This document shows positions 51,836 through 60,787 of a stretch of DNA of 64,000 nt, piece by piece. The position numbers and the translations under genes are program-made. Location of the stretch: contig NZ_JAKIRP010000001.1 in assembly GCF_021646545.1 (NCBI RefSeq), positions 1,116,001 to 1,180,000 on the forward strand, in the 5' to 3' direction. Positions within the stretch are counted from its first letter, which is position 1; each line of letters begins with the position of its first letter. The notes beneath the pieces are model-generated. The model saw nothing but the letters and a program-made list of their open reading frames with translations, had not been told where the DNA came from and made no database searches. This DNA is from Chitinophaga filiformis (lineage in GTDB: Bacteria > Bacteroidota > Bacteroidia > Chitinophagales > Chitinophagaceae).

Positions 51836-54557
51836 GAGCCTACTGGCCATAGTATTATGTTGCAGTGCCGGCATTCGTGTGTCCGCTCAAAACAAGGACA
51901 CCATTGCTCCTGCTCCTGACCAGCAACCGGCGGCGGGATTAAGTTTACCACTGGGAAATTCGCAACCACAGCCATATGAAATTGCTGACATCACCATCAC
52001 CGGTACCCAATACCTGGATAAATCGTTACTGGTGTCCCTGTCTGGCCTGAACGTTGGTGACAAGATCGTTTATCCTGGCGGCGACCAGTTTGCAAAAGCC
52101 ATCCAGGCTCTCTGGGGGCAACGTTTGTTTGCTAACGTAGCCATTTATGTTACTAAAATAGAAGACGGAAAGATCTGGCTGGAAATAGACCTGCAGGAAC
52201 GTCCCCGTCTGAATAACTTCGTTTTCAGAGGCGTTAAGAAATCCGAAACAGAAGAGCTGATCAAGAAAGCAGCCCTGCGTAAAGGTTCTGTTGTTACTGA
52301 AAGCATGAAACAAAACGCGATCGGCGTGATCTCCAAACATTACGCTGATAAAGGTTTCCGCAACGCTGTGGTGACCATTAACGAAAGAGTGGATACCTCT
52401 CAGGTGAATGCTGCCGATCTGGTGATAACCGTGGTAAAAGGCGGTAAGGCAAAAGTGAACGATATCTTCATCATAGGTAATGATAATATCGCCGATTCAA
52501 GAGTGAAGAAAAAGATGAAAGGTACCAAAGAGCGTACGCGCTTCACCCTTCATCCTGATTCAGAGCCGGTATGGAGTGATTCCAGCGAACTGCAGGAGAA
52601 TTACTGGAAAACCTTCGGTTTCCTGTACCCTTCCCGCACACTCGATCAGTTAGACCCTTATTTTCGCTTTAAACTGTTCTCTTCCGCGAAATTCAACGAA
52701 GGAAAATATACAGAAGACAAAGAGAAAGTAATTGCTTACTATAATACACAGGGTTACCGTGATGCCGTGATGGTGAGAGATACCACCTACACTTCCCACA
52801 ATGGTGGTGTGAACGTGAGCATGGAGATCAATGAGGGTAAAAAATACTACTTCGGTAACATTACCTGGAAAGGTAACTCCCGCTACAATGACTCCCTGCT
52901 GACCCGCGTACTGGGTATCAAGAAAGGCGATGTCTACAACCAGGAGCTGCTGTCAAAACGTTTATTATCTTCCGAAGGTGGTGACATCGGCGGAATGTAT
53001 ATGGACTTCGGTTACCTGTTCTTCCGTGCTGACCCTGTGGAGATCGGTATTCATGGTGATACCATCGACTATGAGATCAGAATCTCTGAAGGTCCGCAGG
53101 CAACCATCAAAGAAGTACGTATTGCAGGTAACGAAAAAACTAACGAACACGTAATCCGTCGTGAGCTGCGTACCCTGCCTGGTGAAAAGTTCAGCCGTAC
53201 AGACCTGATCCGTTCCAACAGGGAAATCGCGAACCTCGGTTTCTTCAACCCTGAGAAAATAGGTATGGACCCTGTGCCTAACGTACAGGATGGAACGGTG
53301 GACATTAACTATACCGTAGAAGAAAAAGCAAACGACCAGCTGGAACTTTCTGCGGGCTGGGGTGGTTACATCGGTCTTACCGGTACACTGGGTGTGACGT
53401 TCAACAACTTCTCCCTGCGTAACATCTTTAGAAAAGAAACATGGGATCCGTTACCAAGTGGTGATGGTCAGAAATTATCTGTACGTGTGTCTTCCAATGG
53501 TAAGGCATACCGCTCTTATAACTTCTCTTTCACAGAACCATGGCTGGGCGGTAAAAAGCGTAACCAGTTTTCTGTAAGCTTCTACAGCAGCTACCAGAAC
53601 CCGAACGCTTACTCAGCATATATATATGGTAGCACCCTCTCTAACAATGCTTACTTTAAAGTATTGGGTGGATCGGTATCACTGGGTAAACAGCTGAAAT
53701 GGCCGGATGACTATTTCACCCTGATCTACTCTCTGAACTATCAGCAGTACAAACTGAAGAATTATAACTACTTCAATATCCCTGGTTTCAACAGCGGTAC
53801 TTCCAACAACATCAACGTGAAGCTGACACTGGCCCGTTCATCTGTAAACCAGCAGATCTATCCGAGCAGTGGTTCCAACTTCGTGTTGTCCGGACAGTTC
53901 ACCCCTCCTTACTCTGTGTTCAATCCTTCCAGGGATTACAAACTGGAGGCCATCAGTGACCAGTTCAATTTCATCGAATACCAGAAATACCGTTTCAATG
54001 CTGAATGGTATGTACCATTGACCAGACCGAAAGGATCTGACAACAAGGTGTTTGTAATGAAAGTGGCAGCTAAATTCGGTTACATCGGCCGCTACAACAG
54101 CCGCACAACATTATCACCGTTCGGCCGTTTCGAGCTGGGTGGCGATGGTCTGAGTAACTTTGCTATCTACGACCGTGATATCATCTCCCAGAGAGGTTAT
54201 CCGGTATATTATACATCCGATCCCAGACAGAACCAGGAATCCGGTCAGCCAACAGGTTATGAAGGCTTTACCGTTTTCAACAAGTATGTGATGGAGTTAC
54301 GTTATCCTTTCAGCCTGAACCCAAGCTCTACCATCTTCGGTCTGGCATTCCTGGAGGCAGCTAACGGTTACAGGGATGTGAAAGACTTCAATCCGTTCAG
54401 GTTACGCCGCTCCGCAGGTCTGGGTATGCGTTTCTACCTGCCAATGTTTGGTCTGCTCGGATTTGACTATGGTATCGGTTTCGACCGTATCAGGTCTGGC
54501 AGTGGTCTGAAAGATGCAGCGAAGTTCACCTTCATGCTGGGCTTCGAACCGGAATAA
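51816..54557 (+). CDS. bamA: Outer-membrane assembly factor BamA
   Basis: BamA is the central component that folds and inserts beta-barrel proteins in the outer membrane. The 913-residue protein has a signal peptide (about 1-24) and about five POTRA domains (about 45-460; for example ITITGTQYLDKSLLVSLSGL and VRIAGNEKTNEHVIRRELRT). The Omp85 barrel to the C-terminus includes a GLGMRFYLPMFGLLGFDYG segment. The start is the ATG at 51816, inside the end of uppS. The two OmpH/Skp chaperone genes follow. Confidence 0.94.
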   Translation: MKKLFPKSLLAIVLCCSAGIRVSAQNKDTIAPAPDQQPAAGLSLPLGNSQPQPYEIADITITGTQYLDKSLLVSLSGLNVGDKIVYPGGDQFAKAIQALWGQRLFANVAIYVTKIEDGKIWLEIDLQERPRLNNFVFRGVKKSETEELIKKAALRKGSVVTESMKQNAIGVISKHYADKGFRNAVVTINERVDTSQVNAADLVITVVKGGKAKVNDIFIIGNDNIADSRVKKKMKGTKERTRFTLHPDSEPVWSDSSELQENYWKTFGFLYPSRTLDQLDPYFRFKLFSSAKFNEGKYTEDKEKVIAYYNTQGYRDAVMVRDTTYTSHNGGVNVSMEINEGKKYYFGNITWKGNSRYNDSLLTRVLGIKKGDVYNQELLSKRLLSSEGGDIGGMYMDFGYLFFRADPVEIGIHGDTIDYEIRISEGPQATIKEVRIAGNEKTNEHVIRRELRTLPGEKFSRTDLIRSNREIANLGFFNPEKIGMDPVPNVQDGTVDINYTVEEKANDQLELSAGWGGYIGLTGTLGVTFNNFSLRNIFRKETWDPLPSGDGQKLSVRVSSNGKAYRSYNFSFTEPWLGGKKRNQFSVSFYSSYQNPNAYSAYIYGSTLSNNAYFKVLGGSVSLGKQLKWPDDYFTLIYSLNYQQYKLKNYNYFNIPGFNSGTSNNINVKLTLARSSVNQQIYPSSGSNFVLSGQFTPPYSVFNPSRDYKLEAISDQFNFIEYQKYRFNAEWYVPLTRPKGSDNKVFVMKVAAKFGYIGRYNSRTTLSPFGRFELGGDGLSNFAIYDRDIISQRGYPVYYTSDPRQNQESGQPTGYEGFTVFNKYVMELRYPFSLNPSSTIFGLAFLEAANGYRDVKDFNPFRLRRSAGLGMRFYLPMFGLLGFDYGIGFDRIRSGSGLKDAAKFTFMLGFEPE

Positions 54558-54752
54558 TAGTTGCCTGATCTGCCAGCTTACTGCTTTATGTTGAATGACT
54601 GCCTGGTAGTCAATACATAAGAAGAAGATGAGAAGTGCTGAGATATGGACATAAAGTAGTAGATAGGAATGGTGTTTGAATAAATTTTAAATTATATATT
54701 GCAAATTCGAACATTGGTTCCAAATTGGCAGGTAATTTGAAAACGAAGACAT

Positions 54753-55283
54753 ATGAAAAAAATATCCCTCATAGCCGCCGTTCTGTTATGTAGCACAATC
54801 ACGGCTTTTGCACAGCGTTACTGTGTGATAGATACAAAATACATTCTGGACAATGTGCCTGACTACAAGGAAGCCCAGACGAAGCTGGATGCAGTGGCAG
54901 AACAATGGCAGAAAGAAATAGACGCTAAATTCCTGGAAGTAGATAAGATGTACAAGTCTTACCAGGCGGAACAGGTGATGCTGACAGAAGAGCTGAAGCA
55001 TAAGCGTGAAGAAGAAATAGTAGCGAAAGAGAAGGAAGCAAAGGACCTGCAGAAGAAACGGTTCGGATATGAAGGAGATCTTTTCAAGAAAAGAGAGGAG
55101 CTGGTGAAACCCATTCAGGATAAAGTCTACAATGCAGTGCAGAAACTGGCTGCGTCAAGAATGTATGATTTCGTACTGGATAAGTCGGGAGGTATTACTG
55201 TAATTTTCTCCGATCCGAAACTGGATAAGAGCGATGACATTTTACGCTCTCTGGGTATAAAGAAGGGCACAACAGGTGAGTAA
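54753..55283 (+). CDS. OmpH/Skp family periplasmic chaperone, first copy
   Basis: Skp-type chaperones hold unfolded outer-membrane proteins on their way to BamA. The 176-residue protein has a signal peptide (about 1-21, ITAFAQ) and RYCVIDTKYILDNVPDYKEA. A long charged coiled coil (about 45-125) precedes the C-terminal MYDFVLDKSGGITVIFSDP return strand typical of the family. It forms a tandem pair with the next gene, 64 bases downstream. Confidence 0.92.
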   Translation: MKKISLIAAVLLCSTITAFAQRYCVIDTKYILDNVPDYKEAQTKLDAVAEQWQKEIDAKFLEVDKMYKSYQAEQVMLTEELKHKREEEIVAKEKEAKDLQKKRFGYEGDLFKKREELVKPIQDKVYNAVQKLAASRMYDFVLDKSGGITVIFSDPKLDKSDDILRSLGIKKGTTGE

Positions 55284-55347
55284 ATCTTTTAAACCATTTT
55301 ATAACCTTAGTTTTAGTATTAAAAGTTTTTTAAACACAGACAACATC

Positions 55348-55857
55348 ATGAAGAAGTATGTAATTATTGCTTTCGTGGCAGTTTCAGGATTGTTCAGCGT
55401 AAATGCAATGGCTCAGTCCAAAGTTGGACATATTAACGCACAAGCGCTGATCGAGGCTATGCCGGAAGCGCAGACTGCACAGAAAACACTGCAGCAGTAT
55501 GCTGAGGAACTGGATAAAGATGGTAAAGGGCTGATTGAAGAATACCAGAAGAAACTGAGCGAATTCGATAAAAGTGCAGCAACAATGACCGATAACATCA
55601 AGGAGATCAAAACTAAAGAGATCCAGACTGCACAGAAAAATATCCAGGACTACCAGGAAAGCGCACAGCAGAAGATTGAAGCAAAACGTGCTGAAATCCT
55701 GAAGCCAATCTACGACAAAGCACGTAAGGCGATCGAAGATGTAGCAAAAGAAAAAGGCTACGCTTATGTCCTGGATAGCTCAGCCGGTATCCTGCTGGTG
55801 TCTCCTGCAGGTGATGACCTGGCTCCAATGGTTAAAACCAAACTGGGTATCAAATAA
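55348..55857 (+). CDS. OmpH/Skp family periplasmic chaperone, second copy
   Basis: This 169-residue paralogue of the preceding gene has a signal peptide (about 1-23, NAMAQ) and VGHINAQALIEAMPEAQTAQ. A coiled coil (about 45-120) follows and then the GYAYVLDSSAGILLVSPAGD return segment. The start at 55348 gives a proper signal peptide; an in-frame upstream start would overlap the previous gene. A terminator follows directly. Confidence 0.92.
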   Translation: MKKYVIIAFVAVSGLFSVNAMAQSKVGHINAQALIEAMPEAQTAQKTLQQYAEELDKDGKGLIEEYQKKLSEFDKSAATMTDNIKEIKTKEIQTAQKNIQDYQESAQQKIEAKRAEILKPIYDKARKAIEDVAKEKGYAYVLDSSAGILLVSPAGDDLAPMVKTKLGIK

Positions 55858-55888
55858 TCAGATCATAACAGGTTATTACTTAAAATAC

Positions 55889-55920
55889 ATCTGCCCCGGC
55901 CTCCGGGGCAGATTTTTTTA
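55889..55920 (+). terminator. Terminator after the ompH pair
   Basis: ATCTGCCCCGG pairs with CCGGGGCAGAT across a 3-base loop (55889-55913), followed by a run of Ts. Confidence 0.9.
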
Positions 55921-55950
55921 GAAAACACTTTACTATTTGATATTTTTCCC

Positions 55951-55958
55951 TACCTTTG
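55951..55958 (+). promoter_or_regulatory. -7 promoter element of the rpmH operon
   Basis: TACCTTTG follows the ompH terminator and lies 76 bases ahead of rpmH. No ideal -33 TTG is at standard spacing. Confidence 0.45.
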
Positions 55959-56033
55959 CCTTCCGTTTTAAAAACAGGATTCCGCAATCCGGGATAGTGT
56001 TTAGTATAGTACAGGTAAAAACAAAATATTAAA

Positions 56034-56189
56034 ATGAAACGTACTTTTCAACCGCATAACAGACGCAGAAAGAGCGTTCATGGCTTCAGAAAGAGAATGG
56101 AAACTGCTAACGGCCGTAAAGTATTAGCTTCCCGCAGAGCCAAAGGCCGTAAGAAATTAACTGTTTCTGACGAGCGGAAGCTGAAATAA
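56034..56189 (+). CDS. rpmH: 50S ribosomal protein L34
   Basis: This 51-residue, highly basic ribosomal protein of the large subunit opens [20 protein letters not shown], followed by [20 protein letters not shown], an unmistakable L34 signature. The start is ATG at 56034 and the stop TAA at 56187-56189. As in most bacteria it precedes rnpA and yidD. Confidence 0.96.
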   Translation: MKRTFQPHNRRRKSVHGFRKRMETANGRKVLASRRAKGRKKLTVSDERKLK

Positions 56190-56295
56190 GAACGAGCCGC
56201 TGCGTATCTGCATAGCATTTGTGCTCGCAGGCTTTAAGGCTGGTTCTTGATAGAACAGAATTGTATCGCTATTGGGATGATAAATCAGACTTGCC

Positions 56296-56685
56296 ATAAA
56301 AACTTATTCTTTTAACAAGGAAGAAAGGTTAAAAAGCAGAAAACTCATTGAAACGCTTTTTCGGGAAGGAAAAGCGTTTTCTGTTTTTCCCTACCGGGTA
56401 CTTTATATGCCGGTAGACCAGCCCTTGAATAAATACCCCGTTCAGGTAGGTTTTAGTGCCTCTACCAGGCGGTTCCCGCATGCGGTGGACCGGAACCGTG
56501 TGAAACGTCTTACACGCGAATGCTGGCGCCTGCAAAAGCAGGGATTATATGATGTGCTCCAACAACACTCCAGACAACTGGCCCTCTTCTTCATCTATAC
56601 CGACAAGAAAATAGCGCCCTATGCTACCCTGCACCACAAAATTTCGGTAATTTTAAAGAAGCTGGAAAAAGAGGCCGTTGAATAA
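56296..56685 (+). CDS. rnpA: Ribonuclease P protein component, apparent AUA start
   Basis: RnpA is the protein subunit of RNase P, which matures tRNA 5' ends. Family-like sequence extends well left of the first in-frame ATG (56407): [20 protein letters not shown], then [18 protein letters not shown]. The frame is open from 56284 with no ATG, GTG or TTG before 56407. The ATA at 56296 followed by [10 protein letters not shown] gives the expected N-terminus and a 129-residue protein. The RNA-binding RNR motif is in [14 protein letters not shown]. The stop overlaps yidD by one base (TAATG). Confidence 0.8.
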   Translation: MKTYSFNKEERLKSRKLIETLFREGKAFSVFPYRVLYMPVDQPLNKYPVQVGFSASTRRFPHAVDRNRVKRLTRECWRLQKQGLYDVLQQHSRQLALFFIYTDKKIAPYATLHHKISVILKKLEKEAVE

Positions 56686-56912
56686 TGAAAGTCTTCCAAT
56701 ATTTAAGTTACCCGTTTATATGGCTCATCAGGATCTATCAATGGGGAATATCCCCGCTGTTAGGCGCTAAATGCCGCTATACCCCCACCTGCTCACAATA
56801 TGGTGTGGAAGCCCTGCAGAAACATGGGCTCATTAAAGGCGGCTACCTGACCATTAAACGGATACTGTCCTGCCACCCCTGGGGCGGACATGGACACGAT
56901 CCCGTGCCCTGA
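56685..56912 (+). CDS. yidD: Membrane protein insertion efficiency factor YidD
   Basis: YidD is a small inner-membrane-associated protein that aids insertion of proteins through YidC. The 75-residue protein has the family's [20 protein letters not shown], then [20 protein letters not shown] and the end [16 protein letters not shown]. It starts in TAATG with rnpA. No yidC is in the window. Confidence 0.94.
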   Translation: MKVFQYLSYPFIWLIRIYQWGISPLLGAKCRYTPTCSQYGVEALQKHGLIKGGYLTIKRILSCHPWGGHGHDPVP

Positions 56913-57150
56913 GCCAGTAAAAACAGGAAGACGACCGGCATTTTAGCGGCCAGGCCGGATGAAAGGATCGCTGAAAGGCTACCGGCTACGTAAAACAGCA
57001 ATGAGTATAACCGGAAAAAGCCCCCCGGCCCGGAATACCCGATGGAAGACAGCCAGTTATTAGGATAGATCCCAATGTTTAACAGTTTATGTGTAATAGA
57101 TTAAGTAAATTTCACACCGGAAGATTATTCTCACTCTAACTGAATGACCT

Positions 57151-58818
57151 ATGCGTGCATTTTTTCGCCGAAAAAGAAGATTAGTATTGGTATTGGTGCT
57201 GCTGGTGGCCGGCGGTATGAGTATCATGGCCTATAATGAGAAGGACAAGTACTTCGAAATAGCCAAGAACCTCGACATATTTGCCGCCTTTTACCGCGAG
57301 CTGAATACCTACTACGTGGATGAACTGCCCCCGGAAAAACTCATGTATAAGGGCATTGACGCCATGCTGGAAGAAACAGATCCTTATACGGATTTTGTGC
57401 CCGAAGAAAATCTGGACGAGCTGAAATTTATGGCTACCGGAAGATATGGCGGCGTAGGAGTTTCTGTTAACACAGACAGCGAACGTACCGTTATCACCGA
57501 CGTATATGAAGGCAGCCCGATGGATAAAGCTGGTGTAAAACCAGGAGACATTATCCTGTCATTGGACGGCAAACCAACTAAAGGCATGGAACAGGAGGAG
57601 ATCAGCCGGATACTCAAAGGCGCTCCAGGTTCCACACTGGCGATGGTGACCAAACATCCGGTAACAGGCGCTGAAAACAACAAGAAGATCATCAGGGAAG
57701 AAATAAATGTAAAAGCTGTAAGCTTTTCCGGTATTACAGGCACTGATATCGGTTATATCCGGATGACCCAGTTCACAGAAAACAGCGGGCAGCTGGTGCA
57801 GAGCGCTTTTGAGGAACTGAAGAAGCAGTACCCTGCCATGAAAGGACTGATCCTCGACCTGCGAGGCAATCCCGGAGGTTTGCTGGACGAAGCAGTAGCT
57901 GTTGCCAACATCTTCGTCGATAAGAATAAGCTGATCGTCAGCACCAAAGGAAAAGTAAAAAGCTGGGACAGGGAGTATAAAACAGAAGAACCTGCTGTGG
58001 ATGCACACATCCCGCTGGTGGTACTGACTAACCGCTCTTCTGCATCGGCTTCAGAAATCGTAGCAGGCGCTATCCAGGACCTGGACAGAGGCGTTATTAT
58101 TGGCCAGCGGTCCTTTGGTAAAGGACTGGTGCAAACTACCCGTCCACTGCCTTATAATGCAAAACTGAAGGTAACCACCGCCAAATACTATACTCCCAGC
58201 GGCCGTTGTATACAGGCTATTGACTACTCCCACCGGAACAGTGACGGGGAAGTTGAATCCATGCCGGATTCTCTCCGCCGCTCATTCACTACCACAGCTG
58301 GCCGTAAGGTAAGAGAAGGAGGTGGTATTGAGCCGGATGATGCAGTAGAACCTACCATGCTCAGCCAGGTAGCCATTACCCTGTTGCGCAAACAATACAT
58401 CTTCGACTACGCTACCCAATATTATTACAGTCATCCGAAGGTATCGCCCGCCAGTAATTTTGTGCTCAGCGAAGATGATTTTGCAGATTTCCTGAAATAC
58501 CTGGATGGCCGGAATTATAGCTACAAAACACGTAGTGAAGAAGCGCTGGAAAGCTTCCAGGCTACCGCCAGGAAAGAGAAATACTATGATGCCGTGGCAA
58601 AGGAATTTGAGGCCCTGCAGGTGAAAATGAAACATGATAAGAAACAGGACCTGCTGAAAAATAAACAGGAGGTTAAACGCCTGCTGGAAGAAGAGATCGT
58701 GAACCGGTATTATATGCAGCGCGGACGTATAGAAAAATCATTGTCCAGCGATAATGAAGTAAATGAAGCAATAGCGGTACTGCATGCGCCTGAACGTTAC
58801 CAGCAGTTGCTGAAATAA
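57151..58818 (+). CDS. S41 family C-terminal processing peptidase
   Basis: This periplasmic serine protease of the Ctp/Tsp group has 555 residues. It has an N-terminal membrane or signal segment (about 9-28) and a PDZ domain (about 90-175; GVGVSVNTDSERTVITDVYE). In the S41 catalytic domain the nucleophile Ser299 in SSASASE and general base Lys324 in SFGKG have the same 25-residue spacing as in E. coli Tsp. A helical C-terminal part (about 420-555) follows. Such enzymes trim proteins from their C-terminus. It is monocistronic. Confidence 0.92.
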   Translation: MRAFFRRKRRLVLVLVLLVAGGMSIMAYNEKDKYFEIAKNLDIFAAFYRELNTYYVDELPPEKLMYKGIDAMLEETDPYTDFVPEENLDELKFMATGRYGGVGVSVNTDSERTVITDVYEGSPMDKAGVKPGDIILSLDGKPTKGMEQEEISRILKGAPGSTLAMVTKHPVTGAENNKKIIREEINVKAVSFSGITGTDIGYIRMTQFTENSGQLVQSAFEELKKQYPAMKGLILDLRGNPGGLLDEAVAVANIFVDKNKLIVSTKGKVKSWDREYKTEEPAVDAHIPLVVLTNRSSASASEIVAGAIQDLDRGVIIGQRSFGKGLVQTTRPLPYNAKLKVTTAKYYTPSGRCIQAIDYSHRNSDGEVESMPDSLRRSFTTTAGRKVREGGGIEPDDAVEPTMLSQVAITLLRKQYIFDYATQYYYSHPKVSPASNFVLSEDDFADFLKYLDGRNYSYKTRSEEALESFQATARKEKYYDAVAKEFEALQVKMKHDKKQDLLKNKQEVKRLLEEEIVNRYYMQRGRIEKSLSSDNEVNEAIAVLHAPERYQQLLK

Positions 58819-58840
58819 TATTATCTTTTTAAATTGATAT

Positions 58841-58894
58841 AATAGTCCATAGACAGCACCGCATTATGCACCTGTCTATAGACTATTATTTTTT
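58841..58894 (+). terminator. Terminator after the S41 peptidase gene
   Basis: AATAGTCCATAGACAG (58841-58856) pairs with CTGTCTATAGACTATT (58872-58887) with one mismatch, followed by six Ts. Confidence 0.85.
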
Positions 58895-58998
58895 CCACGG
58901 ATATGTCCTATAGAAGAGCCATTGATTAGTTAATTGAATGATAACATAACAAGCAGGTCATTATCAATAATTTTACGTCTTTCCGTCAAGAATGTGAG

Positions 58999-59655
58999 AT
59001 GTATGAAATCCAACACATAGATCCTGCCGTGTGGGAAGCTTGTAAAGCCGGAGATAAGGGGGCTTATGCTGATATCTATAAACTGTACTATCCCCGTTTA
59101 TACAATTACGGATGCAAGTTGACAGACAATGTTGTTTTGATCGAAGACAGCATACAGGAGATCTTTGTGCGTTTCTGGATGAACCGCGAGCAAATGGCCG
59201 CTATCAGGGAATTCAGAAGTTATCTGTTTGTTTCTTTCCGCCACTGCCTGTTGAGACTATTATCTCAGCGTAAGCAGGAAGACCTGCTGAATGATGAACA
59301 ATATCCCTTTGCACTCGAAATATCTGCAGAACAACAACACCTCGCAAAAGAAGAACAACATGAACAACTCCAGGCACTGAAGAGTGCTATGGAACGCCTC
59401 ACTCCGCGGCAAAAGGAAGCGATATTCTTCCGCTTTTATGAAAACATGGAATATGAAGAGATCGCAGGTATCCTGCAGATTTCAATAAAAGCTACCTATA
59501 AGCTAATGGCCCGCGCTATTGACGTATTACGTGATGCCTATCATGCAATGCCGCTGGTACCGGCAGTGATGACATTGGCTACGCTCACAATCGCCTTAGG
59601 CAGCCTGCAGTTGTCGATCGCCATACTTGAGTCGCGCTCAGCACTCAATTTTTAA
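58999..59655 (+). CDS. ECF sigma factor with hydrophobic C-terminal extension
   Basis: This 218-residue sigma-70 family protein has region 2 at about 15-85 (YKLYYPRLYNYGCKLTDN, IQEIFVRFWMNREQ) and region 4 at about 130-180 (MEYEEIAGILQISIKATYKL). The final 35 residues (AMPLVPAVMTLATLTIALGS) are strongly hydrophobic and may form a membrane helix. It is followed by a FecR anti-sigma gene and a SusC-like receptor, the standard Bacteroidota cell-surface signalling triad. The sigma factor probably activates the downstream receptor genes when substrate binds. Confidence 0.92.
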   Translation: MYEIQHIDPAVWEACKAGDKGAYADIYKLYYPRLYNYGCKLTDNVVLIEDSIQEIFVRFWMNREQMAAIREFRSYLFVSFRHCLLRLLSQRKQEDLLNDEQYPFALEISAEQQHLAKEEQHEQLQALKSAMERLTPRQKEAIFFRFYENMEYEEIAGILQISIKATYKLMARAIDVLRDAYHAMPLVPAVMTLATLTIALGSLQLSIAILESRSALNF

Positions 59656-59729
59656 CTTTTTTAAAAAAAGTTTTCTCTCCATGGGGTAAAATTCCTGTTC
59701 CCCTGCTCCTATAGTTGTAACAGGCTAAA

Positions 59730-60776
59730 ATGGAGCAACCTAAAGACTACACATTTTTTTCAACGGAAGATTTCGTCAGGGATGATGCATTCCTGCAATG
59801 GGTGAAATATCCTGATGTGGTGAATGATGCCTGGTGGCAGGCATGGCTAAAGGCACATCCTCACAAGCAGCAGCAGGTGAAGGAAGCACGTGCTTTCATC
59901 AATAGCCTGCAATTCACAACACAATTGCCCGACCAGGATGCAATTGCAGCATCACTGGCACGTAACCTGTCGCTGATAGAAGCTGCGGAGAGGCAGCCGT
60001 TGCCGGAAGTAAAAGTGCGCTCTTTCAGAAAGCAGCTCTGGTGGGCTGCCGCAGCTGCTATCATAGTCGGCATAATGGTAACAGGAAGGTATTTCATGTT
60101 ACATGAGCCGGAAATGACAGTAATAAAAGGATATGCCGCAGGTGTGAAAACTGTATGGCTTCCCGACAGCTCACTGGTAAGATTGAATGCGGGGGCAGAA
60201 CTCTCATACTATGTTGATTGGAAGCCCGGCGCCAGCCGTGAGATATGGCTGAAAGGCGAAGCATTTTTTGATATCAGACCATCCGCTACAGGCATGCGCG
60301 CCGCAAATGAATTTGTAGTGCATAGTAACAATATGCTTATTGATGTATTAGGCACATCTTTCAACGTAAGAGAAGGAGCTGCTGCTACAACCGTAACATT
60401 GAATTCAGGTAAGATCAAACTCCGCTTCAAAGATCTGCCGGAAACTCCGCTCATCCTGGCTCCGGGCGATTTTGTACAATATCGTGCTGCCAGCAATAAG
60501 ATCATCAGAAAAAAAGTAAATCCAACACTATATGCTGTGTGGAAAGAGGAAAGGCAATACCTGGAAAAAGTGAGCTTACAGGAAATTGGCAATTACATTG
60601 AAGATACCTATAGCTATCACGTGAAGATCCGTGATGCCCGACTGGCGAGACAAAAAGTATCCGGCAGCCTGAGTGTCAAAGACGAAGCCACACTGTTGGA
60701 AACATTATCATTTGCATTGAACCTGAAAATAGAAAAGAAAGCAGATACACTTTTCATACAATCCAGTAACCAATAA
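59730..60776 (+). CDS. FecR family anti-sigma factor
   Basis: This 348-residue inner-membrane signal relay has an N-terminal cytoplasmic domain (about 1-105) that holds the sigma factor. One membrane helix (about 107-128) leads into a periplasmic FecR domain (about 135-240; GVKTVWLPDSSLVRLNAGAE, GEAFFDIRPSATG) and a C-terminal DUF4974-like domain (about 270-348; VSLQEIGNYIEDTYSYHVKI). The receptor's STN domain would contact the periplasmic part. It starts 75 bases after the sigma gene. Confidence 0.93.
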   Translation: MEQPKDYTFFSTEDFVRDDAFLQWVKYPDVVNDAWWQAWLKAHPHKQQQVKEARAFINSLQFTTQLPDQDAIAASLARNLSLIEAAERQPLPEVKVRSFRKQLWWAAAAAIIVGIMVTGRYFMLHEPEMTVIKGYAAGVKTVWLPDSSLVRLNAGAELSYYVDWKPGASREIWLKGEAFFDIRPSATGMRAANEFVVHSNNMLIDVLGTSFNVREGAAATTVTLNSGKIKLRFKDLPETPLILAPGDFVQYRAASNKIIRKKVNPTLYAVWKEERQYLEKVSLQEIGNYIEDTYSYHVKIRDARLARQKVSGSLSVKDEATLLETLSFALNLKIEKKADTLFIQSSNQ

Positions 60777-60787
60777 AATAATCAGAA

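Noticed and set aside
59861..60097. Small minus-strand frame in the FecR gene
   Set aside because: It is antisense to the membrane-helix region of a recognised FecR protein, with no start signals.
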